A program made the position numbers and the translations under genes. The notes beneath the pieces were generated by a model. That model was not told where the DNA came from, did no database searches, and saw nothing but the letters and a program-made list of their open reading frames with translations. From Chrysomallon squamiferum (taxonomy: Eukaryota > Mollusca > Gastropoda > Neomphalida > Peltospiridae): a DNA stretch of 64,000 nucleotides. Below, in pieces: positions 62,401-64,000 of this stretch; position 1 is the first letter of the stretch; each line of letters begins with the position of its first letter. Location of the stretch: positions 19,521,810 to 19,585,809 of the forward strand of contig CM022673.1 of the NCBI GenBank assembly GCA_012295275.1, written 5' to 3'.

Positions 62401-64000
62401 ACCAGGTTTAGACATAATGCCGCTATAGAAGTTTTCATCCTGAGTTATTGTTCTTGCCATTGTCATCAGTAAAACAGATATTCTTTTTACTGCTTAAAAT
62501 CACTTGAAATAGGTGCTTGAAATTAGGCATATGTCATTAATTTCAGTATGTTGGTAAAGTCAGTTTAGTGTTTGCCAAAAATTAGTTTATTGTAAAAATC
62601 AAAGTTAGTGTTTGTTGTTCATTTTTTCTCTACTGAAACATTTCTCATGTAATTGCGAATAATATTTACATTGTTTGAATGCACCTGATATGGGCTTTTT
62701 CCAGTTTTTAACTGTAAACCTAAATATTTGTCTAAACAGTAAGAACTTTAAACAAATGCCTCAATTTACTTGCCATATGAGAGTAAATGTAAACATTTTT
62801 TTATGTTGCAGCTACTTTATGCAACATACGGAATTCTTATTAGTGCGATATAATGTGACTGCATTTAACCATTACACCTGAGGTTCAATTTTTTAATATG
62901 GAAGCACCATTGTTTCATCAGATTTTGTAACATTTCTCCACTTAGTTCATAAGCTATAGATAGTTAGAGAGTATGGAAAAAACATCATATGTGGTATATA
63001 GAGAGAGCTATAATAATTAACCCAAAAATCATTTGTTTGCAGTTTAGGCAGAACTAAATTCCTAATAGAGTAGATTAACAGGTCTTTCAAATGAAGAAAT
63101 AGTCATTCTTGATAACAATAAAATAATCTGTTTAACTTAAAGTTACTGTCTCAGTTAATTATGAATTAGAAGTTAAGTATTACAGAGCTGAAATTCTATT
63201 TTGGTGTCAGTGCATATGGAAAGAGTTAAGCAAATGTTGAAAAATAGATTAAAATATTTTGAAATGATTTTCATAACATTGACTTCAGTTATTGTCAGAT
63301 AAATAGGTATGTAAATAACAATGTGTATTTTAAGTGTTTTGATTTGAAAACAGTGTTAATAGTGCTTCGTTCTTTATTTTAAGGTGTTGATAAAGAAGAT
63401 GTCCAGGAAGTCATCAAATATTCTGTGGACCATTTAAATGAGAAATATGAAAACCGGTTTCTTTACTCTCGTCTCATAAATGGATACCGCAGATTTGATC
63501 CACAGCGAGGCATGGAGTACATCCTAGATATTGCACTGAAAGACATAACACAAAACAAAGAAGTAGAAAAACGAATTCAGATTGTGCGACCTCTAGGTCA
63601 GGTGGAAATTGTTCCAATGCCATATGTTACAGAAAACACAAGAATTAATCTGATACTACCTGTATCAGAAGATGATAAAGATGGAGTAGGTAATTTCCTA
63701 GATTCATATGCACACACATGTCTAGACACAGGAGATAATACCTACTTATTGATTGTCTTCATTTATCAACATGGTTATGTAAGTGATACATTTTCAGTTT
63801 TAAAGTCCATGATCTCTTATTATGAAAAAAAATACAAGAATGGAGCAAAGATTTCATGGACCACTCTGTACACCAATTCATCATATATCTCTGAATTTGC
63901 AATTATGGATGTTGTTTCACAGAAATTCCCTCAAGATACCCTGCTGCTTGTGTGCAGTGTGGGAATGGAGCTAGCAACAGAATATTTTAATCGAGTTCGA
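58013..64000 (+). CDS. CHPF: Chondroitin polymerizing factor (chondroitin sulfate synthase 2 type; 3' end beyond window)
   Basis: Golgi type II membrane protein that partners chondroitin synthase to extend chondroitin chains. Six exons in frame: 58013-58723, 59272-59400, 60586-60725, 61043-61161, 61404-61517, 63384 to beyond 64000; 610 residues visible. An acceptor at 57965/57966 gives a short 5'UTR before the ATG. Residues about 12-32 (PLMPAVIGLCLGITMSMMY) form the signal anchor. The N-terminal GT31-like domain includes LFVAVLTSKGTIDTLGVAFN and YYMFVSDRTYIRG, where the synthase DxD is replaced by SDRT. Then come the SWPIGVPEPYKPKSRFDVIRW linker and the start of the CHGN/GT7-like region with LINGYRRFDPQRGMEYILD and VEIVPMPYVTE, both strongly conserved in CHPF/CHSY. 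CHPF is preferred over CHSY1/3 because of the lost DxD and closer motif match. Exon 6 is still open at the edge. Confidence 0.93.
58803..58910. repeat. (AT)n and (AC)n microsatellites in CHPF intron 1
   Basis: (AT)n at 58803-58836 and (AC)n at 58884-58910, separated by unique sequence. Confidence 0.95.
59429..59469. repeat. (GT)n microsatellite in CHPF intron 2
   Basis: About 20 GT units beginning 28 bp after the donor of exon 2. Confidence 0.95.

Overview
The window is animal nuclear DNA. It is strongly AT-rich, carries many microsatellites, and its genes are split by long GT-AG introns. Proteins are closest in pattern to those of bilaterian invertebrates. Intron size, simple-repeat load and repeat types would fit a lophotrochozoan such as a mollusc (perhaps a cephalopod), but that placement is inference.

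Three host genes are readable. DDX42, a DEAD-box RNA helicase of the U2 snRNP/spliceosome, lies on the minus strand with 13 coding exons between 17600 and 366. It runs off the left edge after the first RecA domain. PSMC5 (Rpt6, a 26S proteasome AAA ATPase) is complete on the minus strand, 13 coding exons from 41822 to 31984 encoding 404 residues. CHPF (chondroitin polymerizing factor), plus strand, starts at 58013; six coding exons are present before the right edge. DDX42 and PSMC5 are also near-neighbours in human (17q23.3), so their linkage looks ancient.

Between DDX42 and PSMC5 (about 20.3-26.6 kb) sits a decayed multi-exon gene for a coiled-coil protein. A Mutator-like (MULE) transposase relic lies on the opposite strand inside it. 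A tandem array of seven units of about 139 bp follows at 29.7-30.7 kb.

Mobile DNA is abundant. A non-LTR retrotransposon of the I/Nimb type (RNase H present) at about 43.35-49.6 kb on the minus strand has both ORFs open from end to end, so it is young. There are a pogo/Tigger-like element (16.5-17.1 kb), hAT-like remnants (19.25 and 27.3 kb) and a LINE tail (36.3 kb).

The most unusual component is a DNA-transposon-like family found at five places (2.63-3.09, 3.26-5.71, 15.45-16.14, 32.90-33.67 and 51.06-51.59 kb). It has the terminal inverted repeat GGTCATTCCATGTCAAATC and long foldback arms. Its core packs several AGGTCA nuclear-receptor half-sites around a CACGTG. Two copies keep part of, and a third keeps a trace of, an ORF from an uncharacterised animal protein family, suggesting that this orphan family is encoded by the transposon.
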